This document shows, piece by piece, positions 1 to 8,012 of a stretch of DNA of 64,000 nucleotides; the stretch's first letter is position 1, and each line of letters begins with the position of its first letter. Below the pieces are notes generated by a model. That model did no database searches. It was not told the origin of the DNA and worked only from the letters and a program-made list of their open reading frames with translations. The stretch is from DASQPR01 sp963727415 (GTDB lineage: Bacteria > Actinomycetota > Actinomycetes > Mycobacteriales > Micromonosporaceae), in NCBI GenBank assembly GCA_963727415.1, contig CAVSGF010000002.1, forward strand, positions 868,001-932,000, read 5' to 3'. A program made the translations under genes and the position numbers.

Positions 1-467
1 CCGGCCCGCCGGTGTATGGCACCTTCCCCGGGCCACCGGCTCCGGACCCCGACGTCACGCCGTCGGCGGCGGCGCACATGGTGTTCCAGGTCGGGCAGTG
101 GTCCATGGGTTTGATGGCGGGTGGACCGGCGGAGCAGTCCGGCGACGGATCGCTGCGAGGAGTGGCGGCCTCGCCCGGCCGCTACACCGGGCCGGTTCGC
201 GTGATCGCCGACGTGTCCGAGTTCGGGAAGCTGCGGCGCGGTGACGTGCTGGTCTGCCCGGAGACGACGGCGCAGTGGGCGGTCCTCTTCCCGAGCGTCG
301 GTGCCCTGGTCACCGATCGTGGCAGCCTGCTCTCGCACCCGGCCATCATCGCCCGGGAGTACGGCGTTCCCGCGGTGGTGGCCACCGGCCGGGCGACACG
401 GACGTTACGTGATGGGCAACTGGTGACCGTCGACGGAGCTTCGGGTGTGGTGAGCCCGGCAACCTAA
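1..467 (+). CDS. PEP-utilising enzyme, C-terminal mobile (phosphohistidine) domain, 5' truncated
   Basis: The frame is open to the left edge, so only the C-terminal ~155 residues are seen. They match the swivelling phosphohistidine domain of PEP synthase, pyruvate phosphate dikinase and rifampin phosphotransferase-type dikinases: a GVAASPGRYTGPVRVI entry strand, GDVLVCPETTAQW, then TDRGSLLSHPAIIARE with the presumed phospho-accepting His, and a VDGASGVV end. The usual Gly-Gly before the His motif is Arg-Gly here. In the family this domain carries phosphate between an ATP-grasp domain and a substrate domain, neither of which is in the window. It ends 47 bp before the flavin monooxygenase gene on the same strand, so it is probably part of the cluster. 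Whether it is a biosynthetic kinase or an antibiotic-modifying resistance enzyme cannot be decided from this fragment. Confidence 0.8.
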   Translation, partial: GPPVYGTFPGPPAPDPDVTPSAAAHMVFQVGQWSMGLMAGGPAEQSGDGSLRGVAASPGRYTGPVRVIADVSEFGKLRRGDVLVCPETTAQWAVLFPSVGALVTDRGSLLSHPAIIAREYGVPAVVATGRATRTLRDGQLVTVDGASGVVSPAT

Positions 468-514
468 GCGCCCCGGCCACCGGCGAGCGGCGGCCCTGAC
501 CGGACGGAGCAGCT

Positions 515-1702
515 GTGTCTCTACGCGTACTGGTCGTCGGCGCCGGGGTCGGCGGGCTGTGCCTGGCACAAGGTCTGCGCCGGCGTCGCGTCGAGGTCGA
601 TGTCTATGACCGGGGTACGCCCGAGGACTGGCCGTTGACCGGCCTGCTACGCGTCAACCGGCACGGCGACGCCGCGCTCAGTGGCTGCCTGCCGACCGAG
701 CTCTACGACCTCTATCAGGCCACCCGGGACCGGTTCGGAGCCTCGCCGGCGGTCTTCTACGACCACCACCTCAACCAGTTGACGTCCACCGACCCCGGTG
801 ATGGCCCAGCCCGCGGGTGGCTGGTCGACCGTCAGGTGCTCCGGCACATCTTGCTCGCCGGCCTCAGCGACTCCGTGCATTTCGGTCGCCTGGTGGAGGG
901 CTACGAGCAAGGTACCGACGGGATCCGGCTCGGCTTCGCCGACGGGACCACGACGACCGGTGACGTCCTGGTCGCGGCCGACGGCATCAACTCGGTGATC
1001 CGCCGCCAGATGCTTCCGCATTTCGAGGTGATCGATACCGGCCTGCGAGCCATACACGGGCACGTTCCGCTGCACGACACGCAGATATCCGACCTGCCCG
1101 AGCCCCTTCTCCGCAATTGCCAGCCGGTGCATGGGCCGCACCGATGCACCCTGCTGCTACGCCCCTTCCAGCCGTATCTGCCACCCAAGCGGGCCGCCGC
1201 CGAGTTCGCACCGTATGCACGTCTGCCTCCGCTGACCGGGTATCTGCGGTGGACACTCGTGCTGCCCATGGAGTGGGCCGGCGCGGGACGATTGACCGAG
1301 GCCGACACCACCGCGCTGCGTCAAGTCGCGCTACACGCGACCGAGGGATGGCATCCGGCGATCCGGGGCATCCTCGACGCGTCGCAGCCGTCGAGCATCT
1401 CCGCGGCGCCGATTCGCGCCTCGATGCCGATGCACCAGTGGTCGGCCACCGCGGTGACGGCGCTCGGTGAGGCGATCCATGTGGCCCCCACGGTCGGCGA
1501 GCTTCCGGCCGACCTGATGGTCGGTGCGGCGGCGCTGCTCACCACGGTGCTCAGCGACGTGCGCGATCCCGCCTCGGATCTGCTGCCGGCCATCGACTGG
1601 TACGAGAAGTGGCTGCGATACCAAGCGTGCGACTCGGTCAGCCGCTCGCTTCGTGATGTCGTCGAGTGGGAGACACGGCACTCATCTCTGGACGGCGGCT
1701 GA
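515..1702 (+). CDS. FAD-dependent monooxygenase paralogue with degenerate GD motif
   Basis: A 395-residue protein of the class A flavoprotein monooxygenase fold. The N-terminal dinucleotide motif is intact (GAGVGG, residues 9-14) and the DG motif is intact (AADGINS, Asp near 156). The second FAD-binding motif, normally LLGDAAH, reads ALGEAIH near residues 317-322: the ribityl-binding Asp is Glu, and the following Pro-x-x-Gly-x-Gly region (PTVGELPADLM) is lost. Its paralogue at 9389-10612 keeps that motif, so the change is real divergence and no frameshift is visible. It may bind FAD weakly, or be a non-catalytic partner. It is likely co-transcribed with the glycosyltransferase starting at 1788. 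A role in oxidising the aglycone is inference. Confidence 0.85.
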   Translation: MSLRVLVVGAGVGGLCLAQGLRRRRVEVDVYDRGTPEDWPLTGLLRVNRHGDAALSGCLPTELYDLYQATRDRFGASPAVFYDHHLNQLTSTDPGDGPARGWLVDRQVLRHILLAGLSDSVHFGRLVEGYEQGTDGIRLGFADGTTTTGDVLVAADGINSVIRRQMLPHFEVIDTGLRAIHGHVPLHDTQISDLPEPLLRNCQPVHGPHRCTLLLRPFQPYLPPKRAAAEFAPYARLPPLTGYLRWTLVLPMEWAGAGRLTEADTTALRQVALHATEGWHPAIRGILDASQPSSISAAPIRASMPMHQWSATAVTALGEAIHVAPTVGELPADLMVGAAALLTTVLSDVRDPASDLLPAIDWYEKWLRYQACDSVSRSLRDVVEWETRHSSLDGG

Positions 1703-1787
1703 TGCCGACAAGCGTCGTTCCAGCCGTTCTCGAAGCGCCCGGTGCATGCTCGCCGCGAAGGCAGCCGGCGGACGAGAGCGGGACGGC

Positions 1788-2969
1788 ATGCGTGTTCTAT
1801 TCACCACCTGGGCTTGGCCCTCGCACTTCTTCCCCCTCGTACAACTCGCCTGGGCGATGCGGGCATCGGGCCATGACGTGTGCGTGGCCAGCCAGCCCGG
1901 CCTGAGCAAGACGATCACGGAGGCCGGCCTGACCGCCGCCGCGGTCGGCTCCGATATCGACGTGGCACCGATGCTCGAGCCGCTCTACCGGCATCTGGCC
2001 CGAGCCGGCCGGCCGATCGAGGTCGCCGAACTCGTCGAACGCTTCGGCGCGGCGACCGTGGCGCTCTACATCGATCTTGCCGAGAACATGGTCGACGACA
2101 CGCTCTCGCTCAGTTCGGCATGGCGGCCGGATCTGGTGGTATACGACCCCACTACGTTCGCCGGCCCGCTGGTGGCGGCGGCGATCGGCGTGCCGGCCGT
2201 CCGGCACATCTGGGGGATGGACTTCACCTACGCAACTCACGAGCATGAGCCGGCCTCGCTCCGGCCGCTGTGCGATCGGCTCGGGCTTGGTGAGGTGGAC
2301 ACGCTCGGCACGGTCACGGTCGACCCGTGCCCGCCGTCGCTACAGGCGGCGAATCCGGTGCGGCGCTTGCGGATGCGGTACGCCCCGTACAACGGCCCCG
2401 CCGAGTATCCCGAGTGGCTGTGGGACGCGGCGCGCCCCAGGGTGTGCGTGACCGGTGGCACGGTGGTCGGGCACTTCTCCGTCTCCGGGCAGTCGTTCGA
2501 CTCACGAGTCGTGGAAGCGCTCGCCGGCTTGGACATCGAGATAGTAGTGGTCAATCCGGGCGCGGACAGCGACCTTCACCGTGCCGCGCCGCCGAACGTG
2601 CGCGTGGTCCCGCGCCTGGCCATGCACCTGCTGCTGCCGACATGCGCGCTGGCCGTGCACTCCGGTGGCGGCGGCATGGCGATGACCGCCGTCGCCGCCG
2701 GCGTGCCGCAACTGTTGATTCCTCTCAACCCGGACCATCTCTTCAATGCCGGCCGGCTGCACGAAGCCGGGGCCGCGATCAAGCTCCCATCCGTGTACGC
2801 GAACACGGACCTCATTCGCGATCACGCGGCGGACCTGCTCAGCTCGCCCGGATACCGCGAGAGCGCGGCGAAGCTGCAACGCGAGATGGCCGGGCAGCCA
2901 TCGGCCGGCCAGGTCGTCGAGGCTCTGGTCGAGCTCGCGTCCACCACGGGCGGTCGCGATGAGCGCTGA
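1788..2969 (+). CDS. GT1-family glycosyltransferase (deoxysugar transferase type)
   Basis: The ATG at 1788 is chosen because the protein then begins MRVLFTTWAWPSHFFPL, the normal start of this family; the frame is open further upstream but that part is not family-like. 393 residues, GT-B fold. A TVDPCPPSLQ segment in the middle and the C-terminal donor-site region with HSGGGGMAMTAV and a PLNPDHLFNA segment match antibiotic glycosyltransferases that use dTDP-deoxysugars (urdamycin/landomycin and EryCIII-like groups). It is the most closely related in style to the products at 4142, 8013 and 16622. Its stop codon overlaps the start of the next gene by 11 bp, so translation is probably coupled. 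Donor and acceptor are unknown. Confidence 0.88.
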   Translation: MRVLFTTWAWPSHFFPLVQLAWAMRASGHDVCVASQPGLSKTITEAGLTAAAVGSDIDVAPMLEPLYRHLARAGRPIEVAELVERFGAATVALYIDLAENMVDDTLSLSSAWRPDLVVYDPTTFAGPLVAAAIGVPAVRHIWGMDFTYATHEHEPASLRPLCDRLGLGEVDTLGTVTVDPCPPSLQAANPVRRLRMRYAPYNGPAEYPEWLWDAARPRVCVTGGTVVGHFSVSGQSFDSRVVEALAGLDIEIVVVNPGADSDLHRAAPPNVRVVPRLAMHLLLPTCALAVHSGGGGMAMTAVAAGVPQLLIPLNPDHLFNAGRLHEAGAAIKLPSVYANTDLIRDHAADLLSSPGYRESAAKLQREMAGQPSAGQVVEALVELASTTGGRDER

Positions 2970-4272
2970 CGCCCGGCCGGCAGCCCGCCCGCTGCGCATC
3001 CTTTTCACGAGCCAGCCGGCCAGCGGCCACCTGCGCCCACTGGTCCCGATCGCACGGCTGGCCGCCCAGCGTGGCCACGACGTGAAGGTCGCCACGCTGG
3101 AGCGGATGGCCCCGGAACTCGCCTCCTACGGGCTCTCCCATCTGGCGGCCGGGTACGACTGGGGGCCGGACGTGTTCGCGGACATCCCACGCGGTTACTG
3201 GCGGATGCCATTCGCCGACGCCGCCGATGTGCTGGCCGGCCTGGATCGGTCGGTAACCCGGATCTTCGCGGGACCGGCCGCACGCGCTTGTGCCACGGAC
3301 ATCCTCGCGAATGCCGACATCTGGCGGCCGGACCTCATCGTGCGCGAGGACGACGAGTTCGGCGGTTACCTCGCGGCCGAGGCGCTGGGCATTGCGCACG
3401 CGAGCGTGGCGTCGTTCGGCGGGCTCGACAACATCACCGGTCCGCGGCTGGCGCCGATCCTGGACGTCGGCCGGGCACATCTGGGGTTGCCCGCCGATCC
3501 CGACGGCAAGCTGCTCTACCGGCACCTGCACGCCACGTTCCTGCCGGAAGCGTACGGCTCCGGCGAGTTCATCCTGCCCAACACGCGGGCGTATCGGCAT
3601 GTGAGCGCGGAGCACGTTCGCGGCCGCCTGCCCGACTGGCTGGCCGGTGTGGACCATAGCGTGCCATTCGTCTTCGCCGGCTTCGGTACCGTCGTCTACG
3701 ACCTTCCCGGAGCCCGGGACTTCCTGCGCGAGGTGATCTCCGGGCTGGGCGGGCTGACCTGTACGGCGGTGGTCGCGGTCGGTGCCGGGAACTCCATCGA
3801 GGGATTCGACGATGTCCGGCCGAATGTGCGACTCGTCGACTTTGTCGAGCAGTCACTGATGCTGGAGGGCTGCGACCTGTTCGTCACGCACGGAGGCCTG
3901 AACAGCATCAAGGAGTCGCTGCGGCTGGCCGTGCCGATGGTGGGCATTCCGGTTGGCGCAGATCACCGCCACAACGTGGCCACGTGTGTCGAGGCGGGCG
4001 TGGCGCGCGAGGTGCCGGTGCATGACGCGACCGCCGACCGGATCGCCGACGCGTGCCGGCAGGTGCTCGACGGACCCGGTTATCGCGTCAGCGCTCGTCG
4101 CATCCAGCGTCACATTCACGCGCTATCCCCCGTGGAAGAGCTCATCGACGCACTTGAAGACCTTGCCTGCCGGCCAGCGACGCGAGAAGCGGGACGGTCT
4201 CGGCCGGCGTCGGCATCGACATCGCGTCGGCCCGCAACCGGGCCGCCGCGGCCCGGACGGACGGCTCGGTGA
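2959..4272 (+). CDS. GT1-family glycosyltransferase of a second lineage
   Basis: 437 residues from the ATG at 2959, which overlaps the upstream stop (ATGAGCGCTGA). The start RILFTSQPASGHLRPLVP and the donor-site segment FVTHGGLNSIKESL followed by GADHRHN place it in GT1. It lacks the DPCPP segment of the other four glycosyltransferases here and resembles the macrolide-type glycosyltransferase group, so it probably has a different donor or acceptor. The last ~30 residues are Arg/Pro/Ser/Thr-rich and run through 131 bp that also encode, on the other strand, the C-terminus of the convergent glycosyltransferase; this tail lies beyond the conserved domain. Confidence 0.87.
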   Translation: MSADARPAARPLRILFTSQPASGHLRPLVPIARLAAQRGHDVKVATLERMAPELASYGLSHLAAGYDWGPDVFADIPRGYWRMPFADAADVLAGLDRSVTRIFAGPAARACATDILANADIWRPDLIVREDDEFGGYLAAEALGIAHASVASFGGLDNITGPRLAPILDVGRAHLGLPADPDGKLLYRHLHATFLPEAYGSGEFILPNTRAYRHVSAEHVRGRLPDWLAGVDHSVPFVFAGFGTVVYDLPGARDFLREVISGLGGLTCTAVVAVGAGNSIEGFDDVRPNVRLVDFVEQSLMLEGCDLFVTHGGLNSIKESLRLAVPMVGIPVGADHRHNVATCVEAGVAREVPVHDATADRIADACRQVLDGPGYRVSARRIQRHIHALSPVEELIDALEDLACRPATREAGRSRPASASTSRRPATGPPRPGRTAR

Positions 4273-5389
4273 GCAGCGCGTTGAGCCGCTCACACACTCG
4301 CTCGGCGTCCGCCTCCTCGTCCAGCAGGTGGAATCCCGCGCCGGTCGACGCCATCAGGCGGCCGTTGATCGCCGTCTCCTGCAACGTCGCGATGGCCAGC
4401 TGCGGAACGCCCGAGATGACCGAGGACATCGTCGTGCCGGCGCCGCTTTGGTGCACGATCGCGGCGCAGCCGGGCAGGAGCGCGAGCAGCGGCACCGGCC
4501 CGAAGTGAACGACGTTGCCGGGCAGGCGGTCGAAGAGCTGCCGCTGGCTGGGCAGGGCCGCGACCACGACCTCCACGTCGAGCCCGCCCAGCGCATCGAC
4601 CACTCGCGGTGCCAGGTAAGCATGCCGCAGTCCCACGGTGTGCAGCGACGTGCCCCACGTCAGACATACTCGCGGCCGTGCCGGCGGATCCAGTAGCCAC
4701 GGCGGTGACGTGGCCGGTCCGTTGTAGCCGACGTACCGGACCGGCGTGCGTACCAGCCCATCGTCGACCTGCATCCCGGCCGGGCATGGATCGAGCGTGA
4801 CGGTCCCGGTGATGTCGATGTCGTCCAGGCCGAACCTGTTCAGCACCGGGGCGAGGAGGCGGTCGGCGATCGCCTGAAGCCCGGCGGTCATGTCCGGCGC
4901 CCACAGCTGACGTGCGGTGGGAACGCCGATCACCGCCGCGAGCACCGGCCCCAGCAGACCGGTCGGCTCGAATACCACGAGATCGGGCCGCCAGGAGCGC
5001 GCGAATTCCAGCGCCTCGTCGATCATCGCTTCGACTCCCTCGACGATGACGCGCAGAACCTCCCTGCCATACCGGTTCTCCGGTAGGTCACGGGTTCTCA
5101 TCCGCGTCGCGGTGCCGTCGCCGTCGCGCGTGCCGCTCGCCGTGGCACTGCCGGCCGCGTCCGGCGCCGGCTGCTCCCGCAGTCGCCGTGCCCGGAGGCG
5201 AAGCTCGGCCGGCACGTCGATATCCGGTCCGATGGGCACAGCCGGCAGGCCCGATCCGGTGACCTGTGGAGCGAACCTCGGATGGGTGGCAACGATCACC
5301 TCGTGCCCGGCGGCCCGCAGTGCCCAGCCCAGCGGAACCAACGGCTGGTAATGGCCGGTCTGCGCCCAAGTGGTGAATAGCACGCGCAT
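4142..5389 (-). CDS. GT1-family glycosyltransferase, convergent and 3'-overlapping
   Basis: 415 residues from the ATG at 5389, preceded by GGGAG at good spacing; the open frame continues upstream without family similarity. N-terminus MRVLFTTWAQTGHYQPLVPL, mid-protein TLDPCPAGMQ, donor-site VHQSGAGTTMSSV. Residues around 70-100 form a Gly/Asp/Ala/Thr-rich low-complexity insert between the first two conserved blocks that the other four glycosyltransferases lack. The gene is the only one on the minus strand between two plus-strand operons, and its last 131 bp overlap the end of the gene at 2959-4272. It shares a 260-bp divergent control region with the ketoreductase gene at 5650. Confidence 0.87.
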   Translation of the reverse strand: MRVLFTTWAQTGHYQPLVPLGWALRAAGHEVIVATHPRFAPQVTGSGLPAVPIGPDIDVPAELRLRARRLREQPAPDAAGSATASGTRDGDGTATRMRTRDLPENRYGREVLRVIVEGVEAMIDEALEFARSWRPDLVVFEPTGLLGPVLAAVIGVPTARQLWAPDMTAGLQAIADRLLAPVLNRFGLDDIDITGTVTLDPCPAGMQVDDGLVRTPVRYVGYNGPATSPPWLLDPPARPRVCLTWGTSLHTVGLRHAYLAPRVVDALGGLDVEVVVAALPSQRQLFDRLPGNVVHFGPVPLLALLPGCAAIVHQSGAGTTMSSVISGVPQLAIATLQETAINGRLMASTGAGFHLLDEEADAERVCERLNALLTEPSVRAAAARLRADAMSMPTPAETVPLLASLAGRQGLQVRR

Positions 5390-5577
5390 GGCGTTCTCCC
5401 AGCGTCGAGGGATCCTCGCAGCAGACTCGCGCGGTCCGGTCGAAGAGCGGTCGACATCGGATGAAATCCACCGCGCCGGCCGCGCAACCGGTGGCACCAG
5501 GAGTTCTCCAGCACGAGTCATGTGGGCCCGCCTAGCGTCGTTCGCGACAGGTGAGCTAACGCGGGGCCGTGCCTGGT

Positions 5578-5620
5578 CTGTCGACACACGGTGCGCTGTC
5601 AACAAAGCGCGCTGTCAACA
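5578..5620. promoter_or_regulatory. Three direct CTGTCRACA boxes in a divergent promoter region
   Basis: CTGTCGACA at 5578-5586, CTGTCAACA at 5596-5604 and CTGTCAACA at 5612-5620, with start-to-start spacings of 18 and 16 bp. Each is a small dyad (TGT-CR-ACA). They lie between the divergent glycosyltransferase (start 5389) and ketoreductase (start 5650). TGT-N2-ACA dyads are typical of repressor sites such as those of GntR-type proteins, but no GntR gene is in the window. Read on the minus strand, two boxes also contain TTGACA, so -35 elements are an alternative reading. Confidence 0.45.
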
Positions 5621-5649
5621 GTGCCTGCGCTCTCGGCTACCGCGGCGCC

Positions 5650-6675
5650 ATGTGCGCGCAGGGAGGCGGTGGGGCGTTGGACGGATTGCGCGAGGCGCAA
5701 ACGGCATCCACCGCGAGGACCGCCCTCGTCCTTGGCGGCGCCGGTTTCGTCGGACGGAATCTGTGCGCGGCACTGCGCGCCGGCGGGTACCGGGTGGTGA
5801 CCGTCGGGCGACGGCCGGAGCACGCGCCGCCACGATGCCTGGCGCGGCGTATCGATCTGGCGCGCGCCGCGCCGGCCCAGCTCGCCGACCTCCTGGCCCA
5901 CGAGCGGCCCGCGGTGGTCGTCAATGCCGCGGGAGCGGTGTGGGGCGCGTCCGACGACGACCTCGAAGAAGGAAACGTCAAGCTCGTCGACAACCTCATC
6001 GCCGCCATGACGACACGGTCTTCGCGCGCGCGTCTGATCCACCTCGGCTCGGTCTACGAGTACGGTGCGCAGCCCACCGACGCGCCGGTGCGTGAGGACT
6101 CCATGCCCCACCCGGTCACGCGCTACGCACGCACCAAACTCGCCGGCTCCCGGAAAGTGCTCGCGGCGTCCGCCGCCGGGCTCGACTCAGTCGTCCTGCG
6201 GCTGTCCACGGTGGTCGGGCCCGGTGCGCCACCGCAGAGCCTGTTCGGGTCGATCGCCCGCAGGCTAGCGGCGGCGGACATCGGCGACGCGCCCGTTCCC
6301 CTGGAGCTGCCGGCGCTGCACGGCGAGCGCGACTTCGTCGATGTGCGAGACGTCGCCGACGCGGTCCTGAAAGCGGCGAGCGCTCCGGCCGCGACGGACG
6401 TCTTCAATATCAGCCGAGGCGAGCTCGTCCGCGTGCACAAGGCGGTCGACCTGCTTATCGAGATCAGTGGCGTAGCGGTGACGGTGACACGAATGCCGGC
6501 GTCCGGGCCGCGGCGGGACGCCGGCATCGGATCGGTGCCGATAAGCAACGAAGCGGCTCAACGACGGCTGGGCTGGGAGCCGCGAAGGAACCTGGCCGAC
6601 GCGCTCGGCGCGCTGTGGCGGCACACGAGCATGCCGGCTCCGCATCTCGACACATCGGCGCACCACCCGCACTGA
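5650..6675 (+). CDS. NDP-sugar SDR, probable dTDP-4-keto-6-deoxyhexose 4-ketoreductase
   Basis: 341 residues from the ATG at 5650 (open frame to 5569, but family similarity starts near LVLGGAGFVGRNL). An extended SDR with the GxxGxxG NAD(P) motif, a GSVYEYG segment and the catalytic YARTK (YxxxK). It sits directly upstream of the 3-dehydratase and a glycosyltransferase, the usual company of UrdR/LanR-like 4-ketoreductases, which set the C-4 configuration of a deoxysugar before transfer. An epimerase activity cannot be excluded from sequence alone. Confidence 0.75.
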   Translation: MCAQGGGGALDGLREAQTASTARTALVLGGAGFVGRNLCAALRAGGYRVVTVGRRPEHAPPRCLARRIDLARAAPAQLADLLAHERPAVVVNAAGAVWGASDDDLEEGNVKLVDNLIAAMTTRSSRARLIHLGSVYEYGAQPTDAPVREDSMPHPVTRYARTKLAGSRKVLAASAAGLDSVVLRLSTVVGPGAPPQSLFGSIARRLAAADIGDAPVPLELPALHGERDFVDVRDVADAVLKAASAPAATDVFNISRGELVRVHKAVDLLIEISGVAVTVTRMPASGPRRDAGIGSVPISNEAAQRRLGWEPRRNLADALGALWRHTSMPAPHLDTSAHHPH

Positions 6676-6690
6676 ACGGAGACGGCACGC

Positions 6691-8010
6691 ATGGACGACG
6701 GCAAACAACTCGTCCTGGAGCAAACCCGCAAGCTCCACCGGGTCCGCTCCGCCGAGAAGCCATTCATTCCTGGGGTCACACCGATTCTTCCGTCCGGGGC
6801 CGTGATCGACGAGGACGACCGAGCCGCGATGGTCGAGGAGGTTCTCGAGCTGCGAATCGCCTCCGGCGTGACGGCGCTGCGCTTCGAACGCGAGTTCGCG
6901 CGCACTCTCGAGCTCCGCAAGGCACACCTGACCAATTCGGGTTCGTCGGCCAACCTGCTCGCGATCAGCACGTTGACCTCGCCTCAGCTGGGCGATGATC
7001 GGCTGCGCGCGGGCGACGAGGTCATCACCGTCGCGGCCAGCTTCCCGACCACGGTAAATCCGATCTTGCAGACCGGCATGGTGCCGGTGTTCGTGGATGT
7101 GGAACTCGGTACGTACAACACCACGGTGGACCGGATCGAAAAGGCGATCGGAGGCCGCACGCGCGCCATCATGATGGCGCACGCGCTGGGCAATCCGTTC
7201 CCGGTGGCGGAGGTCGCCGAACTCGCTGCCGAGCGAGGGCTGGTTCTCATCGAAGACAACTGCGACGCGGTCTGCTCGACGTATCAGGGTCGCCTGACCG
7301 GAACGTTCGGCGACATGGCGACGGTGAGCTTCTATCCGGCACACCACCTCACCATGGGTGAGGGTGGGTGCCTGCTTACCAACAACCTCACCCTGGCCCG
7401 CATCGCCGAGTCGATCCGGGATTGGGGCCGGGACTGCTGGTGCCAGCCCGGGGAGGACAACCGGTGCCTGCGCCGCTTCGACCACCACATGGCCAACCTG
7501 CCGGCCGGCTACGACCACAAGTACATATTCTCCCACCTGGGATACAACCTGAAGGCGACGGACATTCAAGCCGGGCTTGGCCTGAGTCAGCTTCGAAAGC
7601 TGCCTGAGTTTGTGGCGGTGCGCAAGCGTAACTGGCAGCGGCTGCGGGATGGCCTCGACGGACTTCCCGGCTTGCTGCTGCCGTCCGCAACCGCGGGAAG
7701 TGATCCCAGTTGGTTCGGCTTCGTCATCACGGTCGATCCGGACGCGCCGTTCACCCGGCGGGAGATGATCCGCTTCCTGGAGTCGCGCCGGATCGGAACA
7801 CGGCTGTTGTTCGCCGGCAATCTCACCCGGCACCCGGCCTACGAGGGCCAGTCGTACCGGATCGCGGGCGATCTCACCAACAGCGACATCATCACCGAGC
7901 ACACGTTCTGGATCGGCGTGTATCCCGGCGTGACCGATGAGATGACCAACTACATGATCGAGTCGATCCGGGAATTCGTCACCAGTCACGTAGTTCGAGG
8001 AGGGAGCTGA
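6691..8010 (+). CDS. NDP-4-keto-6-deoxyhexose 3-dehydratase (E1/SpnQ/UrdQ family)
   Basis: 439 residues, aspartate aminotransferase fold. The cofactor-lysine position of aminotransferases is replaced by His in the segment PAHHLTMGEGG (His218/219), which is diagnostic of the PMP-dependent C-3 deoxygenases (E1, ColD, SpnQ, UrdQ/LanQ). SEDNC-type Asp in IEDNCDAV binds the pyridine nitrogen. The reaction removes the C-3 hydroxyl of a dTDP-4-keto-6-deoxy sugar and needs two electrons from a reductase; no dedicated ferredoxin-type reductase gene is present. It lies 15 bp after the ketoreductase and 2 bp before the next glycosyltransferase, so the three form one operon for a 3,6-di- or 2,3,6-trideoxysugar. 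Confidence 0.92.
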   Translation: MDDGKQLVLEQTRKLHRVRSAEKPFIPGVTPILPSGAVIDEDDRAAMVEEVLELRIASGVTALRFEREFARTLELRKAHLTNSGSSANLLAISTLTSPQLGDDRLRAGDEVITVAASFPTTVNPILQTGMVPVFVDVELGTYNTTVDRIEKAIGGRTRAIMMAHALGNPFPVAEVAELAAERGLVLIEDNCDAVCSTYQGRLTGTFGDMATVSFYPAHHLTMGEGGCLLTNNLTLARIAESIRDWGRDCWCQPGEDNRCLRRFDHHMANLPAGYDHKYIFSHLGYNLKATDIQAGLGLSQLRKLPEFVAVRKRNWQRLRDGLDGLPGLLLPSATAGSDPSWFGFVITVDPDAPFTRREMIRFLESRRIGTRLLFAGNLTRHPAYEGQSYRIAGDLTNSDIITEHTFWIGVYPGVTDEMTNYMIESIREFVTSHVVRGGS

Positions 8011-8012
8011 CC

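Noticed and set aside
515..1702. Frameshift as the cause of the altered GD motif in the first monooxygenase.
   Set aside because: Similarity to the paralogue resumes in the same frame on both sides and no alternative frame restores LLGDAAH.
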